Made by a program: the position numbers and the translations under genes. The notes under the pieces are model-generated. The model saw only the letters and a program-made list of their open reading frames with translations. It made no database searches and was not told the origin of the DNA. DNA of 64,000 bases from Patiria pectinifera (Eukaryota > Echinodermata > Asteroidea > Valvatida > Asterinidae), in assembly GCA_029964075.1 (NCBI GenBank), contig CM057134.1:19198905-19262904 (forward strand). Reading direction: 5' to 3'. Below, piece after piece: positions 1 through 12,800 of this stretch; position 1 is the first letter of the stretch, and each line of letters begins with the position of its first letter.

Positions 1-620
1 CTGTGTCGTCGGTTCGTAAGAAAGGCTTCTAAAAAGTGAATCACATCTCCATTTTAGCAATGTGATGAAGTCCGCATCGAGGGTGCTGATGCCGCTGGGT
101 CTTGTGGGAGGTTTGTAGATTGCACACTCCAAGATGTGTTCAAGTATCTGAGGACAGCCACATGGACTTTGTCTGTTTCAGCCAGGCCATTTTGTTCTGG
201 AAGCACCGTTGGCCGTGACCCCGAGCCAGTCCAGACGCGGTTCAGCTTGACCCAAGCTCGACGTGATAAAAACCCGGAGGATTCTTGGTTGGCGAAGGTA
301 TGTATTGTCGCAGCCTAGAGTTAGAATTCGCCCATGCTGCCTTCCATGTGTCTTCAGCCCCAGATGGATTAATAGGGTTGGCGTTCTTCAGAGAATGTGC
401 GCAGGCGACTAAGTGGTTGTGTTTGATTCTTTGTAGTTCAGGGCTTGATGGAACCATGATGGAAATGGTATAGTACAAGGGAGCCTAGCTGATTTGGCTG
501 CTAGATGCAGGAGTTGATGATTCCGTCTGATTTTAGGCGGGGGAATCCCAGCGTTGACAGGAAGGTTGTCGACAGGAGTAAGTATTAATGCTCCGGAAAT
601 CAACCTCATAGCATGCACTG
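1..620 (-). mobile_element. Decayed C-terminal end of a non-LTR retrotransposon ORF2, cut by the left window edge
   Basis: Reading the minus strand from about 618 down to 1, and switching frame several times, gives the typical tail of a LINE-encoded reverse transcriptase. It contains a PPPKIRR segment, then a WKAAWANSNSRLRQYIPSP stretch, a PPGF motif, an LNRVWTG segment, and a zinc-ribbon-like CGCPQILEHILEC followed by a Y/F-KPPTRPSGISTLDAD tail. The order PPGF, LNR-RTG, C-x-C, H-x-x-x-C is characteristic of the C-terminal region of Jockey/CR1-like elements. Frameshifts and an in-frame stop near 240 show that it is a dead copy. The clade cannot be set from this fragment. No intact reverse transcriptase domain lies in the window. 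Confidence 0.7.
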
Positions 621-3600
621 TTCAATGCCACGTTGACCAATATAATAGCTAAGACTCCAGACAGGACAGGCCGTACTCTGCATCTAAGTAAACCTTGTGT
701 GTCCTAGATCGTATTTGGGCCCAATTTTTTGGGTTTATCCGTAAAAAAAATTTTTTTAAAGGTTCACGCAAACTATGACGTCATCATCACCACAGGTACC
801 ATGTTACATTGATTGCTATTTTACAACTGGAATTTTTTTAAAATTTCCATTTTACTCCTTACTTCATATAAAATTGCTGTTTCACAAATGCTTAAAATGT
901 ATAATAATTATGAATTAATATTACCATGTGCCTTAACAGAATATAAAAAAATGCACCTAACAGTGGGTCAAGACACGTCACCATGATGGTAAACAAACAC
1001 TGTCCGCCATTTTGAATGTATGTCCAATATTAATTATGACCTGCACATTGTTGCGCTATCGGAGCTCCCATTCAACTCCATTGGCATCCTTAAACAATTA
1101 TACATAGGACCATGCACGCTAAATACGCTCATCACACTTCACAAGCATCCTAAATATGTCAAAAATTTACCTCATCCCCGAAACATTTTTTATACGATAT
1201 TCTATAAACTAATGGGGTTTTTGGGTTTTTTTTTTATAAACAGAGCAAAAATTAACTGTTAATTTCACATACCTTGAAAGGTTTTGATGATTTTTCCACT
1301 GAAATTTCCTCGGGCGAATCAGTCCGCCATACTGTTTTTACCACTGAAGGGGTATCCGATTCCTTAGTGCGACGTCATCTCAATTCAACCACACGGTGTA
1401 TGTAGCATAGCACGAATGGAACCGGAAGTTAACGCAACTCGAGCGTTTATCCAATGGGCGCAAGTAGTCAGTGGTGCGCGCGCGTCTGTGACGTTTTTAC
1501 TAACGTAACGAACTGGATAGTCAACTAGGCACTGACATTAATCCATGCTTCCTTTATTACCTGGAGTCTCATACTATCTGCACTTACCCAATATTTCTCA
1601 GGTTCGTACTAAAGTTGAAACCTTATTCGAATAATAAACACGGAACGGCGCAATCAGTTTACTCAAGTAGACCATTTTGACATTCGCATTGGATCATGGG
1701 TATGCAGTGCAGTTTATTGCCAAACCAATGGGGGCAGTGAACCAATCAAGCTATAAAAGGTTTTGGGGTGTTTTTTTTTTCAATATTTTGCCAAGAATTA
1801 ACTGACCATCAAGTTCCCTTTTATTGCCTAGAATATAAGAAATAAAATTCAGTTTTTAAACTTTAGAAATTAAAGGAAAATAATCTTGAAATTTCATTCC
1901 AGGGCTAGGTACCAGTGACCAGGCACAGAGGAACAATTGTGATTGGTCGGTGTTTGGGGGCGCGAGATTGTAATCTTGATGCTGATTGGCCAATATTGAC
2001 TGGGCCATAATATTCATATTCATGAGTAATGAAAATAGTGTCTAAAAAAAAACATTCCCTAAAACTTTCTTCATTCATATTATAAGCTTTAAAAAAAATT
2101 GTTAAAATAATTGCAAGTCTATCAAATTACCAAAGCAACAACGTGTGAAGACACGATCACTAAATTTTTATAAATGAGGAATAACGTTTTAACTGGTTCC
2201 CAGCCCACTCGTTACAGCGCCCTCTATCACTAAAAACTACCGCCTAATGCATATTATAACGTGTTGCCTTAAATGCCGTCACAGCAACAGCGCCCTCAGG
2301 AAAAGCATGACCACTTAGCCAAATATCTTTCTCATGACATACTGTGTGTGCCAAATGCCATGCTTGCATCATCAAAGGCATCACAAGTCCCCAAATATTA
2401 CAATATCTGCCCCACTTTTGTTAAAGATGACATCCACACACAAAAAGCCACACCAGTCATCCAACTTTCTGTTTTCTCTCAAACTTAAATGAATGTCGAA
2501 CAAGCTAATTTCTTCCCAACGAAATGTTTTAAGTTCAGAAAAACTGTCTTTATATACTCTACAGCAACTCTTCTTTTGTAGACGACAGTATACTATTGAA
2601 CAATTAACCAAAAACAACTGAAAGTAATGGTCTGGATTCAAAAATGTGTTGTTATGTGTAATTTTATTAAAACCAAAAAGTAGTTATTTGTAACCATGAT
2701 GATCTCAAATCGTTTTATGTACATAACCTTTCCAAAGGTGGGAAACAAAAGTTAACGATTTTGCCAACAGAATTAAAAGTAAAAACTTGAGTAAAAGGAA
2801 ATCAAACGAAGAAATTAAAAACAAAACAATTACGGAGTAGCTAACATCCAGTTTGAAATTAATTGAACTAAAAAAGAAACAGTTGATGAAAACGTTTAAT
2901 ATTCAAGAAAGCATGTATTCACAAATGCATTTAGGATTTAAATGTGTCTAAATTCGAATTGAACAGGAACAACTTTGTAGCTAAAAGAAGTTTAATTCAA
3001 TGATATTCTGAAAATACAACATGACAAAAATTGGCCAGATTTCTCACAAACATTTATACATTATGTATTTGAATCATTAATGAAAAAAACCATGGGGGAC
3101 GCTAGGTGCCCTACATCCAATCAAATGCGAAATAAAAAAAACAGGTAAAAAAATTACCACTTTTTAGTCTTCAATATTAACAAAAGCTCAGAGAAAAAAA
3201 ACTGAGATCATAATCGGAGACCTCTATTCTCCAAAAAGTATTCAAATCCCTAAATGAATCTAAAACCTTCCGTCAGAAGTTAAAAGATATTGTTGATTGT
3301 TTTTTTAATTACAACTTCTTTCCACATTTAGAGTGCAGAAGGAATGAGCTTTGTTAATGTTTGGGCAGCGTTTATTTTTTTTCCCAGGAGGGTTAGGGAC
3401 AATGTCATGAATAATTCAGTGTTTCCTTTGAATCATTGCAAGACATAGGTTCTCCTTCTCTTTTTCCCTCAAATTAAAATTATCTCAATGATAAATTTAG
3501 AGAAGAAAAACAGTCGACGATAATGCGCAGCAACAACGTGGATCCGAACCAGGGATCTTTGTATCCATAGCTCGTGTCGCTATCCACTAGGCTACTGTGT

Positions 3601-3811
3601 GGTAGCTCGCCGACAACCGTTCTTTAAAATGCTTTAATGTAACTGGTTGACAAAATAACAACAACGCTGTTGATGTCATTGTTCTGTTCTCATGAATAAA
3701 CATAATTCTTCCATCAAAACTACTAAATTATTCACAAATTGGCCCTAACCATCCTAGAAATAAAAATTACGCATTCGGGATACAGATGCAGCAAGGGTCG
3801 TAAGGTCACAT
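621..3811. other. Intergenic region and presumed nucleolin 3' flank; no gene seen
   Basis: AT-rich sequence with no convincing open reading frame. Segments such as 1393-1510 resemble 31800-31930 and are probably copies of one old dispersed repeat. On the minus strand, downstream of the nucleolin stop at 3812, an AATAAA-type signal (plus-strand tttatt) occurs near 3370. This could end a 3' UTR of about 440 nt, but that is only a candidate. Confidence 0.4.
3533..3605 (-). repeat. tRNA-like (SINE head) sequence
   Basis: On the minus strand this stretch carries an A-box-like TAGCCTAGTGGATAG and a B-box-like GGTTCGGATCC about 40 nt apart, as in a tRNA-derived RNA polymerase III promoter. The arms do not pair into a convincing cloverleaf, so I call it a tRNA-derived repeat and not a functional tRNA gene. 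It lies just downstream of the nucleolin stop codon and may be inside that gene's 3' UTR. Confidence 0.45.
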
Positions 3812-6800
3812 TTAGTCAAAGGTCGTCTTCTTTCCTTTGAAATCGCCAAAGCCACCTCCTACAACAAAGCAAAGGGTCGAAAGGGAAACGTTAGGATGCC
3901 AATTACTGGACGCCAACAGAGGGCTCTCTTACCAACCCGGCCTACATCAGAAAGTCAGCCATTGTAGTAGGCAAAGATCGTATAGCACCACGTGGTTGGT
4001 AGTAGGCAATTCTTCAGAACTGTTATGGATGGCAAAAACTGTGAGAAAAACGCAGAGCCAACGTCCAGTGCTGGGTCAGCACGATTATGACAAATATACA
4101 CGTCACAGCTAGTTACCGTTATGCCCTAATGCATATTGCTTATTGCAATACTATTACAAAACTTCTGGAAAAGCAAATTGAAAGTTGTCAGATATTGGAG
4201 TCATCTCATCGATACATCTGGCCTACTGTGGATAAACTTGTCCCCAATTCATCCAGGATATTTCATGAGATGAGATTTTCACAGGCATTATAGCCTTGGT
4301 CAAGGCATTCGTCATAATTCATCCATATGCGGTAAACGATCGGCAGCATATCCTCGCCATGCATGCAGTGCATTAAAAATACAGCGCGAATAGCGACTTC
4401 ATGCTGCCACTATTTTATGCAAATCAGTTAGACCGGATCGAACACCTTGGTTCAATCGTCGGCAAAAGCTCACGTTTTTCACTTATTTTGCGCTAGATTT
4501 CTAGCGCAGGACCTCGTATGCAAATACAGATAAGTGTAGGCAGGGCTAATTTGTAGAGTGTCCAATCACACAGCGTTTACCGCGTACGGACGAATAATGA
4601 AGAACGCCTTGACCAAGGCTAGAGGCCTTATGGGACTTACCTCGTCCGCCTCGACCCCCTCTGAAGCCACCGCCGCGACCTCCACGACCACCGCGACCTC
4701 CACGACCACCACCAAATCCACGGCCTCCACCAAATCCACGGCCGCCACCGCCGCGACCCCCACGGAATCCCCCACCAAAGCTACCACGGCCTCCTGCGAA
4801 AAAAGAAAAGACAAAGCTTTAAAGTTTGCACTGGTGGAATTATTTGCCATAGAGTCCCACTTTCAGTACGTAGTTGTGTCTCAAAATGTCTGTGAGTCTA
4901 TCAGTGCTGGGTGGAGAGTTATTGGTGTAAATCATCTTGCTCAAGAACACAAGTTCACAATCTAATCAATAAAAAAACAATAATAAGCTTGAAATAATCT
5001 CGGAAGCTGCAGCCCAACTGTAGACCTGCCTTAGCCTATAATGTTAGTCATGTACATGTACATGATGTAAAAGTCTGTTCTTGTAATGCAAAACTACTCA
5101 TGTGGTCGTGAGTGTCAACCGAAATAGGATTCCAATTATTTTGTTGAACGTCAGTCGATGCATGGAGCGTTTTATAGCATGTGAAACACCCAATTTGTGT
5201 GCAGTACAGTGCTAGCCCCAATGCCAAATGAGTGACCTCGTGACCCACGTTTTCACGACTGCAATAAATTGTACTGGTCAGTGGAGACCTGAAGCACGTG
5301 TTGTTGCGAGGGCCTAAGGGACAAGGTGATTGATTGCCAAAAAAAAGGATGTGCTGTCATGTGTTACTAACCAACCAACCAAAGGAAAGACATGACGATT
5401 TCTTGAGCTGCTTTTCGCAGCTACAAATTAAAAGGCAGACAGACAGAAGTCAGGTTGGTGCAACGGTATGTTCTTCGCCTTCCACCAATGTGACATGGGT
5501 TCGAATCCTGCCTCATGTCTACATGTGGATTGGATTTTAGTCACTGCCTTATTCCGTGGGGTTTTTCTATAATTTTCTTCAAGGTTTTCCTCCCACTTTG
5601 AAAACCGAACATGCCTTCATTGTCTTCTGGGTTTCTTGGGGCTTCTGAGCTAGTTCACTTTTGAAGAATTATTGGCTTCTTTATGACAAATTAATAATAA
5701 TCCCAAACTTGGTTTGTGTCGTTTCTCACCTCTTGGCGATCCGAAGCTTGTACGTGGCTTGGCATAGTCGATGGTTAATGTGTAGCCGTCGAGCTCTGAG
5801 CCTTTGTGTTTGCCTAATGCTGCGCTAGCCTCACCCTCACTGCTGTACTCCGCATAGGCAAACCTAAATGAAACCAGATTGGCGTCAATGTGAATATTAC
5901 TAACGTTTTGCAATTAAGTTCTTGCAGCCTCGACTCCATGGGCTGCGTACACTTCCTTCACTAACCCCTGGCCATGTAGAATACGAAAACGACGCTGATT
6001 GACTATTCAGAGCGTACTGCGCCCGCATTTCAAAGGCTGCGCGCTCTGTGCTCTCCTGCACATCACTATGAACATTTTTTCAAGACTGCGCGATGCCTGT
6101 ATGATATGGAGTCTGGAAGCCTCATTTTTCGCCAAACAAAACCTGTTTCTTATGTTGAACATACTCTAATGTTTTAAGCCATATTTTTAAAAAAAATTGA
6201 AAGTGAAGCTATAGTGATTAATAGTCTGGCACCATCTCATTCAACAGTTCACAATTTATGAAATACATGCAGGGAACAAGACGAAAATCGCCAACTTGTG
6301 CATAAGGCCCATAACTGGAGTCCAAATCTCATCTTAGAAAGGATCAATTGTACACTATAAAAAGAAAATACCTTCAAAATTTAAAGCACTGCGTCGGGCG
6401 TTAAACGCATCGACTGCAGTCCTAATTTCAATCTCCCAAATCGTGGGAGTTACAAATTACCAGGGGTTAAGATCGCGCGCTGGGCATGGTGGGAACCAAC
6501 ATGGCACAACAAGTTGTACCCATGGGAACAAGGTTGAAGGTATTATGACAAGTAGGAGTAATAAGTAAGAATAGGTGTACACAAAGAATGCACGACCAGC
6601 GAAATACGATTAAGTATTTTTGCTGGATTTAAATATTCATACTTTATCGCACATAAAAACAAAAAGGGATGAAAAATGTATGTTGAGAAAATTATGTTCA
6701 AAGTGTATGGGATTGGGAGATAAATTTAAAAAACTCCCCCCAAAATGTAATGGTTATGTCTTTGTGATGCATTTTCAGGGACAGATTTATATTCCAAGAT

Positions 6801-9800
6801 CTTTACATGTGCAAAGTTTCAAGTCATCCTAACAAAAAAAAATTGAAAAACTTCAAAATTCATCACGAAAAATCTGTTGATGTCATCTTGACGTCACCTT
6901 GTATCTTTGCATGCTACCAATATATTCTATATACCCACCAAGTTTCATACTGAAAAAAAATACTCTGTACAAAGGTGGTGGGATTCTGAAGACTATGACA
7001 TTAAAAAAAAACATCAAGAAATTAAAGAGCTTGATAAAGGTTCTTTGGAGTACAATTGTTGATTCTTTTTAGTACGTACCCTTTAGGCTGGTTTGTCTCT
7101 CTATCGTACGGTATTCTGACCGAGTCGGCACCCATGAAATTCTGCAGACGATCTTGTGTTGTTTCCCAGGACAACCCTCGGATGTACAGTGTCTTCTTGT
7201 CAACTTGTTGATCTGTAGGAAATAAAAAAATTGGTTGGAAACGGCACTTTCAATAAATATCACTTCTGAACTTTGTTTGCTAGTCCATCAGTGCCTGTAC
7301 TACGTTGTAATTATTCCCCCGATGAATCCATACAACCAAACAGTGCTGGGGCCGTGCGGGCGGTACAGGGAGTAACAGACTGGGCAGTTTGGGGCGGTAC
7401 AGGCACTAATGGCTTATTACTAACCCTTCTCAATCCACCGAAATCCTCCAGGCAGTTTTGGAGGATTTTGGAGGATTGAGGCTGATTAGCAAAAAAAGTG
7501 TCGGTTGATTTTGGAGGATTCGTGTGTGGGATATGTGCAGACATTTTTTGTTTTTAAAATGTTCAAGCTGGCAACAAGATATTGGAATATTCGTTTGATG
7601 ATCAAATATTCAAGTATTCGGTATATGCTGTACAACCCTACATTGTCTTCCAGACATGGAAAATAACAAGCTCGAAATGAGCTTGGAAGCTGCGGGCCAT
7701 CGTACACGTGTACCTTCTGCCTAGTCTGTATGAGATAGAGGGCGCTCTTGCATGTACATGTCTCTGGCATTGAAATATAGGTTTTCCATTTGTAGAATGT
7801 CACAGTGCAAACTTGACCTTGATAATGCAAGTCTGTCTGCCCTCCCTTGAGGGACATGAAACTGTCACAGGGCCTCAAGCAGGAGCTGGCTAAAATGAGT
7901 TAAGGTGCACAGGTGCGCGCATTCTAATGTTTGTTACTAACTAACCAACCTACGGACAAACGGAGAGACGTGAGAACGAGTATAACTGCTATCCACAGCT
8001 TAAAAAAAAGGGAAAAATTGCATGCCTGATATTAGGTGCAGATATTCTATTAAACATTTAAAAGCACTTTTACCTTCATTCTCAAAAAAAAATAATTAAA
8101 ATTTAAGTACTTACCTCCTCCGCCAAAGTCACTGCGTTTCTTGCTCCTGGCATAGTCTAATGTCAGGAAAGCGTCTTTGACCGTCGCCCCCTGGTTGTCC
8201 TCCAGTGCTTGCTTGGCTGCCTCCTCGCTTTCAAAGTCGGCGTAGGCAAAGCTGTCCACATAATGAATTGGAATGAATTACACGTCTACTGGGCTCTGTC
8301 ACTGACACTAGTGACTCAGCCTACATACGGGTACTGGACAGTCGGTGTCGCCATTGTAGTAGGCAAAGATCGCATAGCGCCATTGTAGTAGGCAAAGATC
8401 ATATAGTGCCATGCGCAGATGGAAGTAGGCAAGCCTTCAAAAGCTGCGATGGATGGCACAACCAACCAAAGCTGGGTCGGCACGATTAGGACAACTGCAC
8501 ACAGCACGGTTAGTGACCTTTATGTCAGTTGATAAAAACTTTGCAGTTATTTTATATCAAAATAAGCCTACTGTCTTCTTTACAACACAGAACGTGGATG
8601 CTAACCACACGCTTGCCTACTGCAATGGTGGCTGTTCACGACGAAGCCGATGCTACTTTGACGTCATACGATCGAGCTTTATGGGATCTGCGCAGGACTG
8701 TAGAGGGTGCTATTGTTAAGTAACCCACTTAAACAAAATGAGGTGTAATGTCATGAATTTTGTTTGTGAAGCTGTTGCAGCAAGACTTACTCTGCTTTGC
8801 TGCCCGGATCGTCTCGTCGGGTGGGTCTTCGTACTTCCACGGCTCCTAGTTTCTCTTTCAGGTCCTCCTCGGTCACGCCGTCCGTCAGGCCTTTGATGTG
8901 CAGAGTCTGGCTCCCGGTCAATCCTGAACCTTGAAAACAGACATTAGAGATGTTATTTTACATGTTGTTTTGCTAAACAACGTGTAAATTGTGTACTCAA
9001 TTAGCCCTAACCCCCAAGGCTAATTTTTGTTGGGAAATATCCTCAATCCTCCAAAATTTGGCACTTTATCCCTCACCCTGCCAGACACAGCACAGTACGT
9101 CGGGTGGTAAAGTCTGGTGCACTTTGACGTTCAGCTAATAACACCAGTGCATGAATGGCCAGGTCTGAAACAATGAGGGCCAAGTCCCATTGAACAATTC
9201 GCTCTTTGCACGCTTCCGCAATCAGCATGCAGAGCCTTGATCGGGCACAATAAATATAGTCGGTTCAGTGATTCCAGTGTCGGGGTTCAGTGATTCCCGT
9301 TTATGCACGGGAATCACTAAAGCGGCAATTTTTATTGTGTAAAGTTGCCAGATCGAGGCTCTGCATGCCAGGCATGCAACTGGGAATTTAGAAAAAAAAC
9401 GAGGAAACTCCAAACCACACAAGACTTTGTACAGTGTTTTTCAATTTGTAATGGCATTCATGAGAAGTGAAAAACGAGGAAATCAGCGGATCCGAGGAAA
9501 AGTTGCATGCCTGGCATGCTGATGGTGGAGCGTGAAAAGAGCAAATGCCCAAGTTGTATCCTGCTGCGTGCGGTGACCACAGACTTGGAGGCAGTGTGAC
9601 CTTGCGACTTTTCCCCTGATGGATCTCGCTACACTTGGCAGGCTTGTCACTTAGTCAAGTGTTGCATGTTGCTGCGTTTGGCAGGGCTTCGAACTAAAAT
9701 ACCCTGGAGGTTTAGGGTTAAGCTCAAACAAGGGTTTGCAGTTCAAACAAGGGTTTGCCATTCAAACAAGGCTTCGCCGTTCAAACGAGGCTTCCTCGCT

Positions 9801-12800
9801 ACGCAGTAGAGCGCCCGCTTTGTTCTCATGTCTTTGACCTTGAAAGCAGATTATGAAGCTTCTAATAAAATATAAATAAATATCCTCCATACATGAGAAA
9901 TGAGGACAGTTTGGTTTTTGATTTCAGGGGGTAGGGGAGTTGAGTGGAAACATGTCTTTTTCTCTTACCCCCTGCCCCTGAGCTCTGCCTCTTGTTCTGA
10001 CTTTTGTCTCCGACGTAGTCCAGGATGACATTCCAGCCGTCGATCTCCGCCCCTTGCATTTCTTTCATGGCTTTCTCTACCGCGGCTTCATCCTCGAACT
10101 CCATGTACGCATACCTTTAAAATACATAAAATTTAAATACAGAGCCATTAACCCTAACCCACCTCACTCCTCCAAAATCCTCCTGGCGGTTTTGGAGGAT
10201 TCTAGAGGATTGAGGATGAATGGTGATTGAATCAAATGAGGATTCTGGAGGATTGAGGATGAATGGTGATTGAAGCACATGAGGATTTTGGAGGATTGAG
10301 GATGAATGGTGATTGAAGCACAAGAGGATTTTGGAGGATTGAGGATGAATGCATTTTGAGGCAGGACTGTCTGATGATTTTGAAGGATTTGGCGTTGGTT
10401 ATCCTTCATTTAAACACGAGTGCAAAGTTTTGGGATGAGGAGGATTTTGGAGGATTGAGGATGAATGCATTTTGAGGCAGGACTGTCTGACAATTTAGAA
10501 AAATTTAGGCGGAGTTGCAAAATTTTGGAAAATTTTGGAGGATTTTGGAGGATTGAGGATGGTTGTAAGCAACAAGGGCCTAGGGGGTTAGGGTTAAAAC
10601 AATGGCACAGCAAGCCTAGCACAGCTGGTCCGAAAGTGCGAACAATTCCGTTCAATTGCTTCAGAATGGCTTTCACTGAAACTTTCACTGAAATTCTTTC
10701 CAATGGTCTACAGAAATTATGAATATTTGGGTCGGCAATGGTAAGAATAATTTCATGAGGTGACAGATGGAATGTTCCACTGCAGGAATGCAAAAAACAT
10801 TCATTATTCATTTTATACGACGTATGAATGAATCCAGCACACGATTTCTTGAGACGCAGCAGAACTTACAACGCATCGCAGCGCTGCGGCGTGTTGTGTA
10901 TCCCTACGCAGCTGCGACGATTTCTGCGATCCGTTGCTTAAGACACATCGTAGGTATACAATGTATTTAAAGCACAACTTGGTGACTGTTTTATGTATTT
11001 ATTCAGCGTATAGTAAAAAGTCGTCTGATATTCAACAAAGAGTCCTCGGATCTCCTTTTGAAAACATTTAAACTTTTAAAACATAAAACATTATGGCCGA
11101 TGTGAAGGGACTCGCTAGGTGCATTAAATTTTTTTTCAATTTAAAAAAATCAAAGCAAGCTAGACGGCCTAACATTTTTACTCTAAGTTTCTCCGAGGTT
11201 CATGGTAAAAAAACTTTAAAACACAAAAACACACTTAGCATGCTTAGCAACCTGCAATGTGGCAAGCACAAATCTACAGAATACCAGTGAATATAAAGAT
11301 ATATTAAGCAGCAGTTTGGCTGGTTACCAATTTATATCTCAGCAAATGTATTCTATGCTTCGCAGCAGACTTTGTTTTGTTGCTTACCCTCCGGGTCTGC
11401 CGTTCTTCAGTGGCATACGCACTTCTTTGCAGGCGTCAAATTTCTCCTCCAGTGTCTGCTTCGTGGTGTCGTAGCTAAGACCCTTGATGAACAGCGTCCG
11501 GTCGTTGGAATTGTCTCGTGGTCCTAAATATCGGTCAAATATCATTTTTTTTCACTTCAAATTCAATAACATTTATTTCCATCAAAAGCAAAATAAAAGT
11601 TAGTCTATGTAGTCTGTGTCTATCTAATTATGCGTGAACAGATTCGCTGATTAATTAGGCAAAACCCCGCCTCTTGACCTCCTAGATTTTGACCAATCAG
11701 CGACGCTTTCTATATCGGGTCTTCGGTCATTCACCCGTTGCGCAGCACAGACAATGGATAAAAAAAAATTGTCACACGCTCTGTATCATGTTATGCGATA
11801 TCGCGCCCGGCTGTTGTTGTATTACAAAACACTGCATTCGAATTGACCAATCAAACCATTCGGTCCTGATTTAGGAATGAAATGACGTCACGATTTAGTA
11901 AAGTCGACTCTGATTGGCTGGCGCGCGGCTTGCACATATCTGCATGTCTAGACATATCAGACGTTATACAGGACTTGGCTCTGTGGATAACGGGTGATAC
12001 TCAGACTAAATAAAAGTATCATGAGAACAAAAACTAGTTACATTAAGATGGAACCATGATTTCAAAAAAGCCAAAGCTTATAGGGGCGTGCTTATACTTA
12101 AATGCAAAACTGTAAAATACGATTTCAAAGAATTTAAAGGAAAACAGACAAACCAATAAAGTACAAATTAAACACAAACAACAACCAAGGAGAGAGTGGC
12201 GAACATATAGATAACAGGGGTCCAAGATTTACATAATAATGAGACTTAACGAAAACTAGGAGAACAATTTGGATATTCGGTGGATGAAACCACTATTCCA
12301 ATATTCGGCACATTAAGCACAGAACCGAGAGCCACGAATACACTTGTAATTCCAAGACACAAATCAAAATCAGGTGATGTTTAACTCACAATAGAAAAAA
12401 AAATACAGGAAAAAAACTAGCATGTGTGAATGATTTTGGGGTCCTTACCGGAACTCACTGCACTGTCTGCCTTGGCCTTGTCGCCCTTACTCTTTCCCCT
12501 TTCCAATCGGATCTCAGACCCGTTGAGTTGCTGGTGGTTCAATTCCATAGCTTTCTTGAACATCTTCTCGGACGTGACGTCAACGTAGGCAAACCTAATC
12601 CGGGGGGAGGGGGGGGGACAAGACAAGGCACGTCTAGTAAACCTGGTCTTAGAGTGCGCGAAATTAAATTGATTCCGAATGGTTATTCACTTCAAGTCTT
12701 TTCATGTGTGTGATCTACACAACATTCCAGATTTAGCCATTCATTGGCATTACGGGGTGACCCTATACAACAGCACTGCCCAGCTCACAAGAGACGGTCA

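Noticed and set aside
4558-4965. Thr/Ala/Ser-rich open frame on the plus strand
   Set aside because: Antisense of the Gly/Arg-rich nucleolin exon 16.
10148-10600. Interstitial telomere repeat (CCCTAACCC)
   Set aside because: Only one or two telomere-like words at each end, in inverted orientation and flanked by TTAA, which fits a transposon terminus better.
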